DNA of 41,077 nucleotides from Clostridiales bacterium (GTDB lineage Bacteria; Bacillota; Clostridia; Christensenellales; Aristaeellaceae), in NCBI GenBank assembly GCA_015056145.1, contig SVGY01000021.1, forward strand, positions 1 through 41,077, in the 5' to 3' direction. Below, piece after piece: positions 14,423-21,979 of the stretch. The notes under the pieces were generated by a model, which saw only the letters and a list, made by a program, of their open reading frames with translations, was not told the DNA's origin and made no database searches. Each line of letters begins with the position of its first letter. Position 1 is the stretch's first letter. A program made the position numbers and the translations under genes.

Positions 14423-14585
14423 AGCTTGTGGAAAAACCTCATTCTTGTCAGTCAAAGCCGCAAATCTTGCACCTTCGGTGCTGGCTGTGCTTTCTTGAAA
14501 GTGCTGCGGCACAAGGAATGTGGGCTCTGCCCACACCCGGCAGGGGGATGATCCCCCTGCACCCTGCGCATTTTTTGACAGCCAG
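14422..14585 (+). repeat. 164-nt structured repeat, copy A
   Basis: Starts CAGCTTGTGGAAAAACC and ends TTGACAGCCAG. It differs from copy B at two bases only. Internal stems include GCACC/GGTGC, CTTTC/GAAAG, GTGC/GCAC, TGTGGGC/GCCCACA and AGGGGGAT/ATCCCCCT. The ends form an imperfect inverted repeat (CAGCTTGTC with GACAGCCAG, 6 of 9). It is flanked by a perfect 27-bp direct duplication (14396-14422 and 14584-14610) that contains the terminator hairpin. No coding capacity is credible. End assignment is uncertain by one or two bases because flank and element share them. Confidence 0.9.
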
Positions 14586-14615
14586 ACCGGACACATAGTT
14601 GCGTCCGGTCTTTTT
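14585..14615 (+). terminator. Duplicated terminator hairpin with intact U-tract (copy A)
   Basis: Second copy of the GACCGGAC / GTCCGGTC stem-loop, followed by TTTTT. It now terminates the VanY-like transcript 196 nt after its stop codon. Confidence 0.85.
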
Positions 14616-14666
14616 GTGCAAGCTCGTGAAGAAGAGCCTTTTTTGGCAGAATCGTGTAAAGCAAAA

Positions 14667-14689
14667 AGGACGTGCAATATGCACGTCCT
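14667..14689. terminator. Stem-loop abutting repeat copy C, probable thrC terminator
   Basis: AGGACGTGC / GCACGTCCT stem. On the minus strand it is followed by TTTTTGC and would terminate thrC. On the plus strand, repeat copy C begins right after it. Confidence 0.7.
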
Positions 14690-14853
14690 CAGCTTGTCGA
14701 AAAACCTCATTCTTGTCAGTCAAAGCCGCACATCCTGCACATTCGGTGCTGGCCGTACTTTCTTGAAAGTGCTGCGGCACAGGAAATGTAGGCGCTGCCC
14801 ACACCCGGCAGGGGGATGATCCCCCTGCACCCTGCGCATTTATTGATGGCCTG
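14690..14853 (+). repeat. 164-nt structured repeat, copy C (degenerate)
   Basis: Same length and order as copies A and B but with about 14 substitutions, several disrupting stems (TGTAGGC, GCACATTCGGTGC) and the right end (GATGGCCTG). It abuts the terminator stem 14667-14689 on its left. No hairpin duplicate is found on its right, so it looks older. Together with copy A it fills most of the 483-nt gap between the VanY-like gene and thrC. Confidence 0.85.
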
Positions 14854-14872
14854 AGTTCCTGTAAGGGTTTGA

Positions 14873-16369
14873 TTACTTCAGCTGCTCCAGCAGGGTTTCC
14901 TCCATGGCGGGCACCTCACACACGGTCTTGTGGCGGATGGGCAGGGAGGAAAGCTCGCTGATCTGCTTGGGAATGGCCACACCGGAGAGTTCCTCCAGAC
15001 GCTTGGCGCACTGGAAGGCATCCATATCCTTGACGGCTTCTGCGCCCTCCAGGCTGCGAACAACGCTCTCGCTGAACTTGTAGGGGCTGGCGGTGGCAAG
15101 GATTACGGCGGGGGTATGGTCGCCGGTCTGATTGCGATAGTTTTTCAGCACATAGCTGGCAACGGCGGTGTGAGGATCCATTACATAGCCGCTGCGATCG
15201 AATACACGCTTGATTTCGGCAGAGGTCATGTTGTCGTCTGCATAATCCGCCCAGAAGGTCTGCTTAAGCTGCTGCAACCGCTGTGCACCAATGGAGAAGC
15301 TGCCCACAGGGGAGGTGAGCTGGCTCATCCATTCACGAACCAGATCAGCGTTGCGGTCGGCGGCTTCAAAGAGCAGGCGCTCCAGGTTGGAGGAGATCAG
15401 GATATCCATGCTGGGGGACATGGTCTGGAAGAAGGTGCGGTGGGTATAGTAAATGCCATCGGAGAAGAAATCGGACAGCACGTTGTTGCGATTGCTGGCG
15501 CAGATCAGGCGGCCCACAGGCAGACCCATGCGCTTGGCGTAATAGCCGGCCAGAATATCGCCGAAGTTGCCGGTGGGCACGACGAAGTTCACATTCTGAC
15601 CCATACGGATGTGGCCCAGCTCCACAAGGCGCATGTAGGCGGTGAAATAGTATACCACCTGGGGCACCAGACGGCCGAAGTTGATGGAGTTGGCCGAGGA
15701 GGGCAGCTTGCCGGCGGCATTCATCTTTTCGTGGAATTCGGGGCTGGAGAACAGCTTCTTCACACCGGTCTGTGCATCGTCAAAGTTGCCCTTTACGCCG
15801 ATGACGTGGGTGTTGTTGCCGCCGGTGGTTACCATCTGCAATTCCTGCATCTTGCTCACGCCGCCGTGGGGGTAGAACACGGTGCAGCTGGTGCCGGGGC
15901 AATCCTTGAAACCTTCCAGCGCGGCCTTGCCGGTATCGCCGCTGGTGGCTACCAGAATGCTGATCTCCCGGTGCTCGTCGTTCTTCTGGGCTGCCAGGCG
16001 CACAAGGTGAGGCAGCAGATTCAGAGCCACGTCCTTGAAGGCAAGGGTGGGGCCATGGAACAGCTCCAGCACATGGGTGTCGCTCTGCAGGGTCTTCAGG
16101 GGGACGATGGCAGGATCGTCAAAGCTCTTTTCGTTGTAAGCGGCATTGACGGCTTCTTCGATCTCTGCAATGGAGTAATCCTCAAGGAAGTCACGCAGGA
16201 TGCGGGCAGCCTGCTCCTGATAGCTTGCGCCGCAAAGGGCAGCCAGACGCTCCTGGGAAAGCTGCGGGTACATGCTGGGCACATAGAGGCCGCCGTCCTT
16301 GGCAAGACCCCACAGAATGGACTGGGAAGCCGTTACGCATGCGCCGCCACGGGTAGAGAAGAAAGACAT
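14873..16369 (-). CDS. thrC: Threonine synthase
   Basis: A 498-residue PLP enzyme converting O-phosphohomoserine to threonine. The PLP-binding lysine is K112 in FHGPTLAFKD; VATSGDTGKAALEGF and PTGNFGDILAGYYAK form the cofactor-phosphate site. Starting MSFFSTRGG, it belongs to the longer E. coli/yeast-like class. The ATG at 16369 has AGGAG 10 nt upstream; the ORF extends 11 codons further without an SD. It is transcribed alone from the promoter at 16428-16456. Its 3' UTR has been lengthened by repeat copy C. No thrA or thrB is adjacent. Confidence 0.96.
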   Translation of the reverse strand: MSFFSTRGGACVTASQSILWGLAKDGGLYVPSMYPQLSQERLAALCGASYQEQAARILRDFLEDYSIAEIEEAVNAAYNEKSFDDPAIVPLKTLQSDTHVLELFHGPTLAFKDVALNLLPHLVRLAAQKNDEHREISILVATSGDTGKAALEGFKDCPGTSCTVFYPHGGVSKMQELQMVTTGGNNTHVIGVKGNFDDAQTGVKKLFSSPEFHEKMNAAGKLPSSANSINFGRLVPQVVYYFTAYMRLVELGHIRMGQNVNFVVPTGNFGDILAGYYAKRMGLPVGRLICASNRNNVLSDFFSDGIYYTHRTFFQTMSPSMDILISSNLERLLFEAADRNADLVREWMSQLTSPVGSFSIGAQRLQQLKQTFWADYADDNMTSAEIKRVFDRSGYVMDPHTAVASYVLKNYRNQTGDHTPAVILATASPYKFSESVVRSLEGAEAVKDMDAFQCAKRLEELSGVAIPKQISELSSLPIRHKTVCEVPAMEETLLEQLK

Positions 16370-16427
16370 ATATATCACGCTCCTGAAAAATACCGGTATC
16401 ATCCGGGAAACCGCTTTTACAAGCTAT

Positions 16428-16456
16428 ATATTACACGGAAATCACAATACTGTAAA
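16428..16456 (-). promoter_or_regulatory. Sigma-A promoter of thrC
   Basis: Minus strand TTTACA (16456-16451), 17-nt spacer, TAATAT (16433-16428), about 60 nt upstream of the ATG. Confidence 0.6.
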
Positions 16457-16533
16457 GCCTTTCCTTTGTCTTTCTCATTGTTTTCTCATTTTTGGTTCAT
16501 AATGGCCTCATGCTTTTTTGAATGGCCTCTTCT

Positions 16534-16561
16534 TTTATTCGGTGGAAAAACATGCTACTAT
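16534..16561 (+). promoter_or_regulatory. Possible promoter of the small membrane protein genes
   Basis: TTTATT (16534-16539), 16-nt spacer, TACTAT (16556-16561). Moderate match, divergent from the thrC promoter. Confidence 0.3.
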
Positions 16562-16616
16562 ACCATCGTACCCCGGGGAAATAACTCCGGCAGGCAAATT
16601 AAGGAGGAACTCACCA

Positions 16617-16964
16617 ATGAGCGAATATGAAAACGACAGTCTGGGCCCGGAGGGCAGCTATTACGACCACCTTGAACGGGAGAAAGCCGATGAAAAACGC
16701 CGCAAGGACGAAGCATCCTTCCCTCTGATCATTGCCATTACCTATCTGGTGATGGGCGCTGTTTTCGACATGTGGCACCCCAGCTGGCTTCTGTTTTTTA
16801 CCATTCCGCTGCGGTATATGAAGTTTCGTTCTACACGGGAAATGATCCTGAATCCCGTTTCCGCAACGCTGATCTACCTGGTGATCGGCTTCTTCTTCCA
16901 CATCTGGCATCCCACCTGGCTGATTTTTGCTTTCATCCCCTTTGCCTATATCGGCGGAAAATAA
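16617..16964 (+). CDS. Small membrane protein with duplicated WHPxWL motif
   Basis: A 115-residue protein with a charged, probably cytoplasmic N-terminus (residues 1-48) followed by two copies of a short unit: hydrophobic helix, then MWHPSWLLFFTIP (about 62-74) and IWHPTWLIFAFIP (about 98-110). This tandem layout resembles the C-terminal membrane modules found in some Firmicutes regulators and small membrane proteins of unknown function. GGAGG lies 9 nt upstream of the ATG; the in-frame ATG at 16518 lacks an SD. It begins an apparent three-gene plus-strand operon of membrane proteins. Confidence 0.7.
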   Translation: MSEYENDSLGPEGSYYDHLEREKADEKRRKDEASFPLIIAITYLVMGAVFDMWHPSWLLFFTIPLRYMKFRSTREMILNPVSATLIYLVIGFFFHIWHPTWLIFAFIPFAYIGGK

Positions 16965-16976
16965 GGAGCGGGTTTT

Positions 16977-17783
16977 GTGAAAAAGCTTTACGAAAACAAA
17001 CCAGTGACTTTTGCCCTTCTGTGGATCGGCCTGTATGTGCTTTTGATGAACATCGCACTGAATTTCTGCGGCGGGTTGGATGACCTTGCGGCCAAAACCG
17101 CCGCACAGGTCGCCATACCCGCAGGCTGTGCCTTGCTGCTGGCAGCTGCTTCCACCGCATGGATCGTAAAAAACGGAATGACGGAGGAATTTGGTCTGTG
17201 CCGCCTTGGGAGCAATGCAAAGGGATTTTTGTGGTTTCTGCCGCTGATCCTTCTATCCTGCGTTAATCTGGTCAATGGTCTGGGCCTTTCTGCCCCTCTT
17301 GCCGTATCACTGCTGATGATGGTGAATATGGCTGTGGCGGGCTATGTGGAGGAGATCATTTTTCGAGGATTCCTGTTCCGTGCCATGGAAAAGAACGGGC
17401 TCAGGAGCGCTGTTATCGTCTCGGCGGTCACTTTTGGCGCTGGACATATCGTCAACCTGATGAACACGGCGGACAAATTTGGCGTGATTTTGCAGGTGTG
17501 CTATGCTATTGCTGTAGGTTTCCTGTTTACGGTCATCGTATACAGGGGCGGCAGCCTGTGGCCCTGCATATTGAGCCATATGTTCATCAACGGCACCAGC
17601 GTGTTCGCCAAAGAACAGGGCCCCTTTACGGCATTGCTGGGTCGCCTTTTCGGGGGAAATGCTCCGCTGTATACCGACTTGTGCACAGCTGTGCTGATGA
17701 TCCTTCTTTCGTCCGCATACGCTGCCTGGGTGTGGAAAAAGGCAAAGCCTTCCGTAAAAGAGATGGAATGCGCCAATGACTAA
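16977..17783 (+). CDS. CPBP-family intramembrane metalloprotease (CAAX protease-like)
   Basis: A 268-residue polytopic protein with the conserved CPBP/Abi motifs: E125-E126-xxx-R130 (EEIIFRG), F-x3-H157 (FGAGH) and H201 (SHMFIN). These place the catalytic glutamates and histidines in the membrane. Bacterial members act in bacteriocin maturation or immunity, signalling, or unknown processing. It starts with GTG at 16977 behind GGAG and 8 nt. It overlaps the next gene by 8 nt and follows the WHPxWL protein by 12 nt, so the three are probably co-transcribed. No bacteriocin precursor was recognised nearby. Confidence 0.88.
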   Translation: MKKLYENKPVTFALLWIGLYVLLMNIALNFCGGLDDLAAKTAAQVAIPAGCALLLAAASTAWIVKNGMTEEFGLCRLGSNAKGFLWFLPLILLSCVNLVNGLGLSAPLAVSLLMMVNMAVAGYVEEIIFRGFLFRAMEKNGLRSAVIVSAVTFGAGHIVNLMNTADKFGVILQVCYAIAVGFLFTVIVYRGGSLWPCILSHMFINGTSVFAKEQGPFTALLGRLFGGNAPLYTDLCTAVLMILLSSAYAAWVWKKAKPSVKEMECAND

Positions 17784-18267
17784 ATGGCTGAATCTTTACG
17801 GAAAACAATATCTGGGGTTTTGGGCCCTGGGGCTTGTGCTGTTTGTCTTGCAGGAAATTCCCTATATTATTATGCCTTTGTTCCATCCTGAAAAGAATCC
17901 CATTATGAATATGCAGGAATCCTCGCTGGTTCTTGAAGTATGCGAGAAAATCCTCGGCGTTATGTGCATCGTTTTGATGACGTTTGTAGTGCATGGGGAT
18001 GCGGGTTTTTTTTCCATAAAATCCGGAAAAGAGAAGCTGTTTTTCTGCGTTGCGATGGGGATACTGCTGATGAATTTCGGTGGCTGGTATTTGTATTTTA
18101 CAGGCCATCAGAGCCTTGCGGTGATGATGATATTTATCGTTGCGCTTCCGCCGCTGTATTATGTGTTCATTGGCCTTTGGAGGGAGAATATTCCCCTTGT
18201 GGCTGCAGGAATTGCCTTTTTGGTCGTTCATTTTGTCCATGTGCTGGGAAATCTGAAAATGGGATAA
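17776..18267 (+). CDS. Polytopic membrane protein, unknown function
   Basis: A 163-residue protein with about five hydrophobic helices (near residues 15-35, 60-75, 88-105, 115-130 and 140-158) and no recognised family. The start ATG overlaps the end of the CPBP protease gene by 8 nt, implying translational coupling and a possible joint function. Its transcript reaches a terminator that carries repeat copy B. Confidence 0.65.
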   Translation: MTKWLNLYGKQYLGFWALGLVLFVLQEIPYIIMPLFHPEKNPIMNMQESSLVLEVCEKILGVMCIVLMTFVVHGDAGFFSIKSGKEKLFFCVAMGILLMNFGGWYLYFTGHQSLAVMMIFIVALPPLYYVFIGLWRENIPLVAAGIAFLVVHFVHVLGNLKMG

Positions 18268-18291
18268 AGACGGATCCCAGAAATAATTCAA

Positions 18292-18316
18292 GAGGATATT
18301 GCAGAGCGATATCCTT
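18292..18316 (+). terminator. Terminator stem-loop separated from its U-tract by repeat copy B
   Basis: AGGATAT / ATATCCT stem with a 9-nt loop, 24 nt after the stop codon. Only two T residues remain before the repeat begins. Perfect 25-bp duplicate at 18481-18505. Confidence 0.75.
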
Positions 18317-18480
18317 CAGCTTGTCGAAAAACCTCATTCTTGTCAGTCAAAGCCGCAAATCTTGCACCTTCGGTGCTCGCTGTGCTTTCTTGAAAGTGCT
18401 GCGGCACAAGGAATGTGGGCTCTGCCCACACCCGGCAGGGGGATGATCCCCCTGCACCCTGCGCATTTTTTGACAGCCAG
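18317..18480 (+). repeat. 164-nt structured repeat, copy B
   Basis: Starts CAGCTTGTCGAAAAACC and ends TTGACAGCCAG. It is flanked on both sides by an exact 25-bp duplication (18292-18316, 18481-18505), with the bases just outside differing, so the duplication length is unambiguous here. All internal stems are perfect. It is nearly identical to copy A, 3.7 kb away, which suggests recent mobility rather than old divergence. Confidence 0.9.
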
Positions 18481-18511
18481 GAGGATATTGCAGAGCGATA
18501 TCCTTTTTTTC
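18481..18511 (+). terminator. Duplicated terminator hairpin with U-tract (copy B)
   Basis: AGGATAT / ATATCCT stem followed by an uninterrupted T-run. It is the working terminator for the 163-residue membrane protein gene. Confidence 0.85.
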
Positions 18512-18536
18512 TTGCATCTCCCTTGCGCTTCTTTTG

Positions 18537-18563
18537 GTTCTTTTCTTCCAGGAAGAAAAGAAC
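18537..18563. repeat. Perfect 27-nt palindrome between convergent genes
   Basis: GTTCTTTTCTTCC, one central A, GGAAGAAAAGAAC: 13-bp arms without mismatch, within 18512-18604. On the minus strand it lies 42 nt after the GH67 stop. No strong T-run follows on either strand, so it is not a typical terminator, although it may help end the xylan operon. The rest of 18512-18604 holds nothing recognisable. Confidence 0.6.
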
Positions 18564-18604
18564 GCCCCCGGCAGGGTCGCCGAAGGCATTCAAAAAATTG
18601 TAAC

Positions 18605-20455
18605 TCAGTAAATCTTCCGGCCCTTTTGATCCTCGGCGCCGCTGTAACGGTGGAAGTAGGTGTTGACAATGTCACGCCAGTTGCGGGCATTGATCACCTG
18701 CTTTTCCATCTTGTCAAGCACACGGGCGAATACGTCGCCGGGAAGCTGGCCTTCCAGCGTTTTCCAGCTGGCAAGCAGCTGTTCTGCCCCCTCGGCGCCT
18801 TCAAAATGGTCGTCGTAGATGCGCTGGATCATGGTGCGGCCGTCCTTCATTACATGGTCGTAGGGCATGCGGTGGAAGAACAGCAGCATTTCCTCGGGAC
18901 AGGTGGTGGGATCTTCGTAGAGCTTCTTCAGCTCTTCGGGATACTGGGCTGCAAAGCCGGTACCGTTGGAACTGCGGTCAATGCCCACGCCGTTGCGGTC
19001 AGCCCGCAGGTAGGTGCCCCAAAGAGCGTATTCGTATCCCTCCGGGTTGGGGCCGTAGTGGCTGTGGGGCTCCACCATCCAGCCGATGCCCAGGGGTGCA
19101 TTGTACTTCTGGTAAGTGCTGCGGGACTGGTGCAGCATGTGGGTAATGGTATCCACAGCAGGGCAATCCTTGCCGTAGGTCAGCTTTGCCCACTGGTCAG
19201 CCATGTCCTCGCCGAGACAGTCGGGATTCCAGCACAGACGTCCGTAGGCGTACAGGTTGGCCATAGCCAGATCGTGTCCGGCCCAGTTTTCATCCCGACC
19301 CAGATTGGTTACGGCGCAGATGGCAGAAATGTTGTTGCGGGGCATCAGGTCGAAAATCTCCTGCCATACCTCCTGCATGTAGTACAGGTCAATCTGCTGG
19401 CCGGTGTATTCCTGGGCCAGCTGCAATTCCAGCGCACGGCTGGTGTGCTTAAGGCTGAAGAGCAGGGGAGAGACGGGTTCACGCACCTGGAAATCCACCG
19501 GGCCGTTTTTGATCTGCAAAAGCACGTTGTCGTCAAACTGACCGTCCAGCGGCATGAAGGTGTTGTAGGCAGCGCAGGGACGATCGGTTTTCTGATCCCG
19601 CCAGTCCTGACGGCAGTTGTACACAAAGCAACGCCATACCAGTGTGCCGCCGAAGGGCTTCAGGGCCCGGGCCAGCAGGTTTGCCCCTTCAGCCTGATTG
19701 CGGCCGTAGGTGATGGGACCGGGGCGGTATTCGCTGTCCGCCTTCACCACAAAGCCTGCCAGGTCGGGAATCTGCTGGTAGATGGCGGCGGTGCGCTGTT
19801 TCCACCAGGCAATAACAGCTTCATCCAGCGGGTCTGCGGTGGATAGACCGTTGTAGGTGGGGGAGGCAAAGTCCACGGTAATCAGCAGACGGATGCCGTA
19901 GGGTCGCAGGATTCCAGCCACTTCCACCACTTCCGGCAGAAGATCATCGATGAGATGCTGGGCAGGGGCGTGTACGTTTACGTTGTTCAGGGCCACGGTG
20001 TTGATGCCTGCGGAACTGAGGATGCGGGCGTACATGCGCAGGCGCTCCGGGTCGTAGTCAAAACGGCTGCCTTCAAAGAACAGGCTGCGCCCTGCGTAGC
20101 CACGCTCTACAGTGCCGTCCATGTTGTCCCAGTGGTTGAGCATGCGCAGGGCATACACAGGCTGCTGGACGCAGCTTTCCGGCTTTTTGCCAAGGGCGAT
20201 GTCCCTCAGCAGGGCAAATGCGCCGTAAAGGAGACCTGCTTCCTTGGCGAAAATAGAAATGGCCTCTTCGGAAACCTCGATGCGGTAACCTTCGCCCAGG
20301 TCTTCTTCCCGAAGGATTACGGGCGTGTCAAAGCCGTAGTAAGCAAGGCCTGCATCCAGTTCCAGCCGGGCGGCATCCTTCGGGGAGGCTGCTTTGCCGG
20401 GCATGGGGTAGGGCAGCCAGGCGCTGGTATATTTGGGATAATTTTTTTCAGTCAT
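18605..20455 (-). CDS. aguA: Alpha-glucuronidase, GH67
   Basis: A 616-residue GH67 enzyme that releases 4-O-methylglucuronic acid from the non-reducing end of xylooligosaccharides. Diagnostic segments are LNHWDNMDGTVERGYAGRS, the general-acid region VVKADSEYRPGP, and DDNVLLQIKNGPVDFQVREP, carrying the Asp and Glu of the catalytic base pair. It is shorter than typical bacterial AguA (about 680), mainly in the N-terminal domain. No signal peptide: cytoplasmic, so aldouronic acids must be imported. AAGGAG is 7 nt before the ATG. Last gene of the four-gene xylan operon. Confidence 0.93.
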   Translation of the reverse strand: MTEKNYPKYTSAWLPYPMPGKAASPKDAARLELDAGLAYYGFDTPVILREEDLGEGYRIEVSEEAISIFAKEAGLLYGAFALLRDIALGKKPESCVQQPVYALRMLNHWDNMDGTVERGYAGRSLFFEGSRFDYDPERLRMYARILSSAGINTVALNNVNVHAPAQHLIDDLLPEVVEVAGILRPYGIRLLITVDFASPTYNGLSTADPLDEAVIAWWKQRTAAIYQQIPDLAGFVVKADSEYRPGPITYGRNQAEGANLLARALKPFGGTLVWRCFVYNCRQDWRDQKTDRPCAAYNTFMPLDGQFDDNVLLQIKNGPVDFQVREPVSPLLFSLKHTSRALELQLAQEYTGQQIDLYYMQEVWQEIFDLMPRNNISAICAVTNLGRDENWAGHDLAMANLYAYGRLCWNPDCLGEDMADQWAKLTYGKDCPAVDTITHMLHQSRSTYQKYNAPLGIGWMVEPHSHYGPNPEGYEYALWGTYLRADRNGVGIDRSSNGTGFAAQYPEELKKLYEDPTTCPEEMLLFFHRMPYDHVMKDGRTMIQRIYDDHFEGAEGAEQLLASWKTLEGQLPGDVFARVLDKMEKQVINARNWRDIVNTYFHRYSGAEDQKGRKIY

Positions 20456-20476
20456 GGTTGATCTCCTTCTGTATCA

Positions 20477-21973
20477 TCAGCTGTGGGTGCGGTACCATTC
20501 ATAATCGTAGCCGAAATCGTTCTGCTTCTTCACAGCGGAAAGAACAAAGTGGACAAGGCCGTTCTCCCGGAGGGTCAGCATGGGAACTTCGCCGGCGGCA
20601 AGGGGCTTGCTTTCGGTAAGGGGCTGGGCTGCGGCCTTCAGAAGGCGCAGCTGCTCGGCGGTGAGAGAGGAAGGCTCGCCCATTTCGTGCCACATCTTGA
20701 GAGGATTGCAGCATACTTCGTCCACGGTTTCCGTCAGAAGCACGGATTCGCTTGCCACGGGCAGGTTCAGACTGAGCTCCAGCACCTTGCGCTCGTCCCG
20801 GCAAAGGTTCCAGGCGACGCCCTCCAGGCTGCCGTCGGGGCGGCGCATTACCAGAAGGTTTTCATCCCGGTAGATGCATTCCCCCTTGAGGTTGTTGAAG
20901 AAGCGGAAGGTGTAATAGGTGGGCTTCTGGATCATACCGTTGGCCATCATGCCAAAGCCGCCGTGAAAGGGAGTGGGAGGTACGCCCATTTCCTCGAATA
21001 CGTCGCCGAAGGTCCAGTAGGAGTAGGAGGCGGCCACATCGCCCAGCACAGCCAGCAGCCCTGCGATATAGGCGGCGTTCAGGTTGGTATCATGAATGGG
21101 GCAGAAGGGATTGTAGGAAGTGTTGAATTCGGTGATGTGCATGGGCATGCCCTTGAATTCGGGATAGCTGTCGATGGCATCCCGGGTGCCCTGCATCTCG
21201 GAGAAGAGATCTTCCACGGTGCGCATGGTGTGGTAGAGGTAACGTCCCTGCCTTTCGGGAGTTTCGCCCATGTAGGCGTGGCGGCTGACAAAGTCCAGAG
21301 GCAGTTTCTTTTCTTTGACAAAATCCAGGAAATCGGTGATCCACTTGGGAGTTTCGCTGCCGCCACATACGGCGGGGCCGCCCACCTTCATTTCGGGGAT
21401 GACTTCTTTTACGGCCAGTGCGCTGATCTCGTACAGGCGCAGATATTTTTGCTTGTCCGCATTTTCCCAGAAACCGGGCAGGTTGGGCTCGTTCCATACC
21501 TCGCAGGGCCATGCGCTCACTTCTTCGTAGCCGTAACGCTCCACCAGATGACGAAGCAGAGCCTTGATCATGTCCGTCCACTTGGTTTCATCGGCGGGAG
21601 GGGTGGTGTTGCCCTTCCAGTAGAAGATGGTCTGGGTGCCGGAGGCCATCTTTTCGGGCATGAAGCCCAGCTCCAGGAAGGGCTTGATGCCGGCGGCGAG
21701 GTAAGCGTCGAATACCCGGTCCAGATAGGTGAAATTGTAGCTGATGCGCTCGGTGCCGTCCTCGTTTTTCCAGCACTGGAAAATGGCCATGTCATCGCTG
21801 AAGAGGCCGTGACCACGAATGTGGCTGAAGGCGCATTCGCTCTGCACATAACGCAGCTGATCCATGTATTCCTGCTGCAGGGCAAGGCCCATGCGTCCGG
21901 TGCCTACGCAGAAAGCAGCGTTGTTGTGGAAATCCACACGGTTTTCGGTATTCAGGGCTACTTCTTTTTTCAT
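20477..21973 (-). CDS. xynB: Beta-xylosidase, GH39
   Basis: A 498-residue GH39 enzyme close to the usual length, cleaving xylose from xylooligosaccharide ends with retention. The acid/base is E162 in VWNEPNLPGFW and the nucleophile is E282 in HITEFNTSYNP, both at the spacing known from Geobacillus and Thermoanaerobacterium XynB. No signal peptide, so intracellular. It starts 7 nt after the MBL-fold gene and is followed after 21 nt by the GH67 gene. The pair would convert imported aldouronic acids to xylose and methylglucuronate. Confidence 0.92.
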   Translation of the reverse strand: MKKEVALNTENRVDFHNNAAFCVGTGRMGLALQQEYMDQLRYVQSECAFSHIRGHGLFSDDMAIFQCWKNEDGTERISYNFTYLDRVFDAYLAAGIKPFLELGFMPEKMASGTQTIFYWKGNTTPPADETKWTDMIKALLRHLVERYGYEEVSAWPCEVWNEPNLPGFWENADKQKYLRLYEISALAVKEVIPEMKVGGPAVCGGSETPKWITDFLDFVKEKKLPLDFVSRHAYMGETPERQGRYLYHTMRTVEDLFSEMQGTRDAIDSYPEFKGMPMHITEFNTSYNPFCPIHDTNLNAAYIAGLLAVLGDVAASYSYWTFGDVFEEMGVPPTPFHGGFGMMANGMIQKPTYYTFRFFNNLKGECIYRDENLLVMRRPDGSLEGVAWNLCRDERKVLELSLNLPVASESVLLTETVDEVCCNPLKMWHEMGEPSSLTAEQLRLLKAAAQPLTESKPLAAGEVPMLTLRENGLVHFVLSAVKKQNDFGYDYEWYRTHS

Positions 21974-21979
21974 GGTGAT

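Noticed and set aside
14396..14615. Group IIC intron or integron cassette after a terminator
   Set aside because: Group IIC introns do target terminators, but these repeats are far too short, lack the domain V motif and reverse transcriptase, and are flanked by long duplications.
14448..14804. Minus-strand open frames within the 164-nt repeats, giving nearly identical short peptides at all copies
   Set aside because: The similarity follows from the DNA repeat. The frames run through hairpins, have no consistent SD, and differ in start and end between copies.
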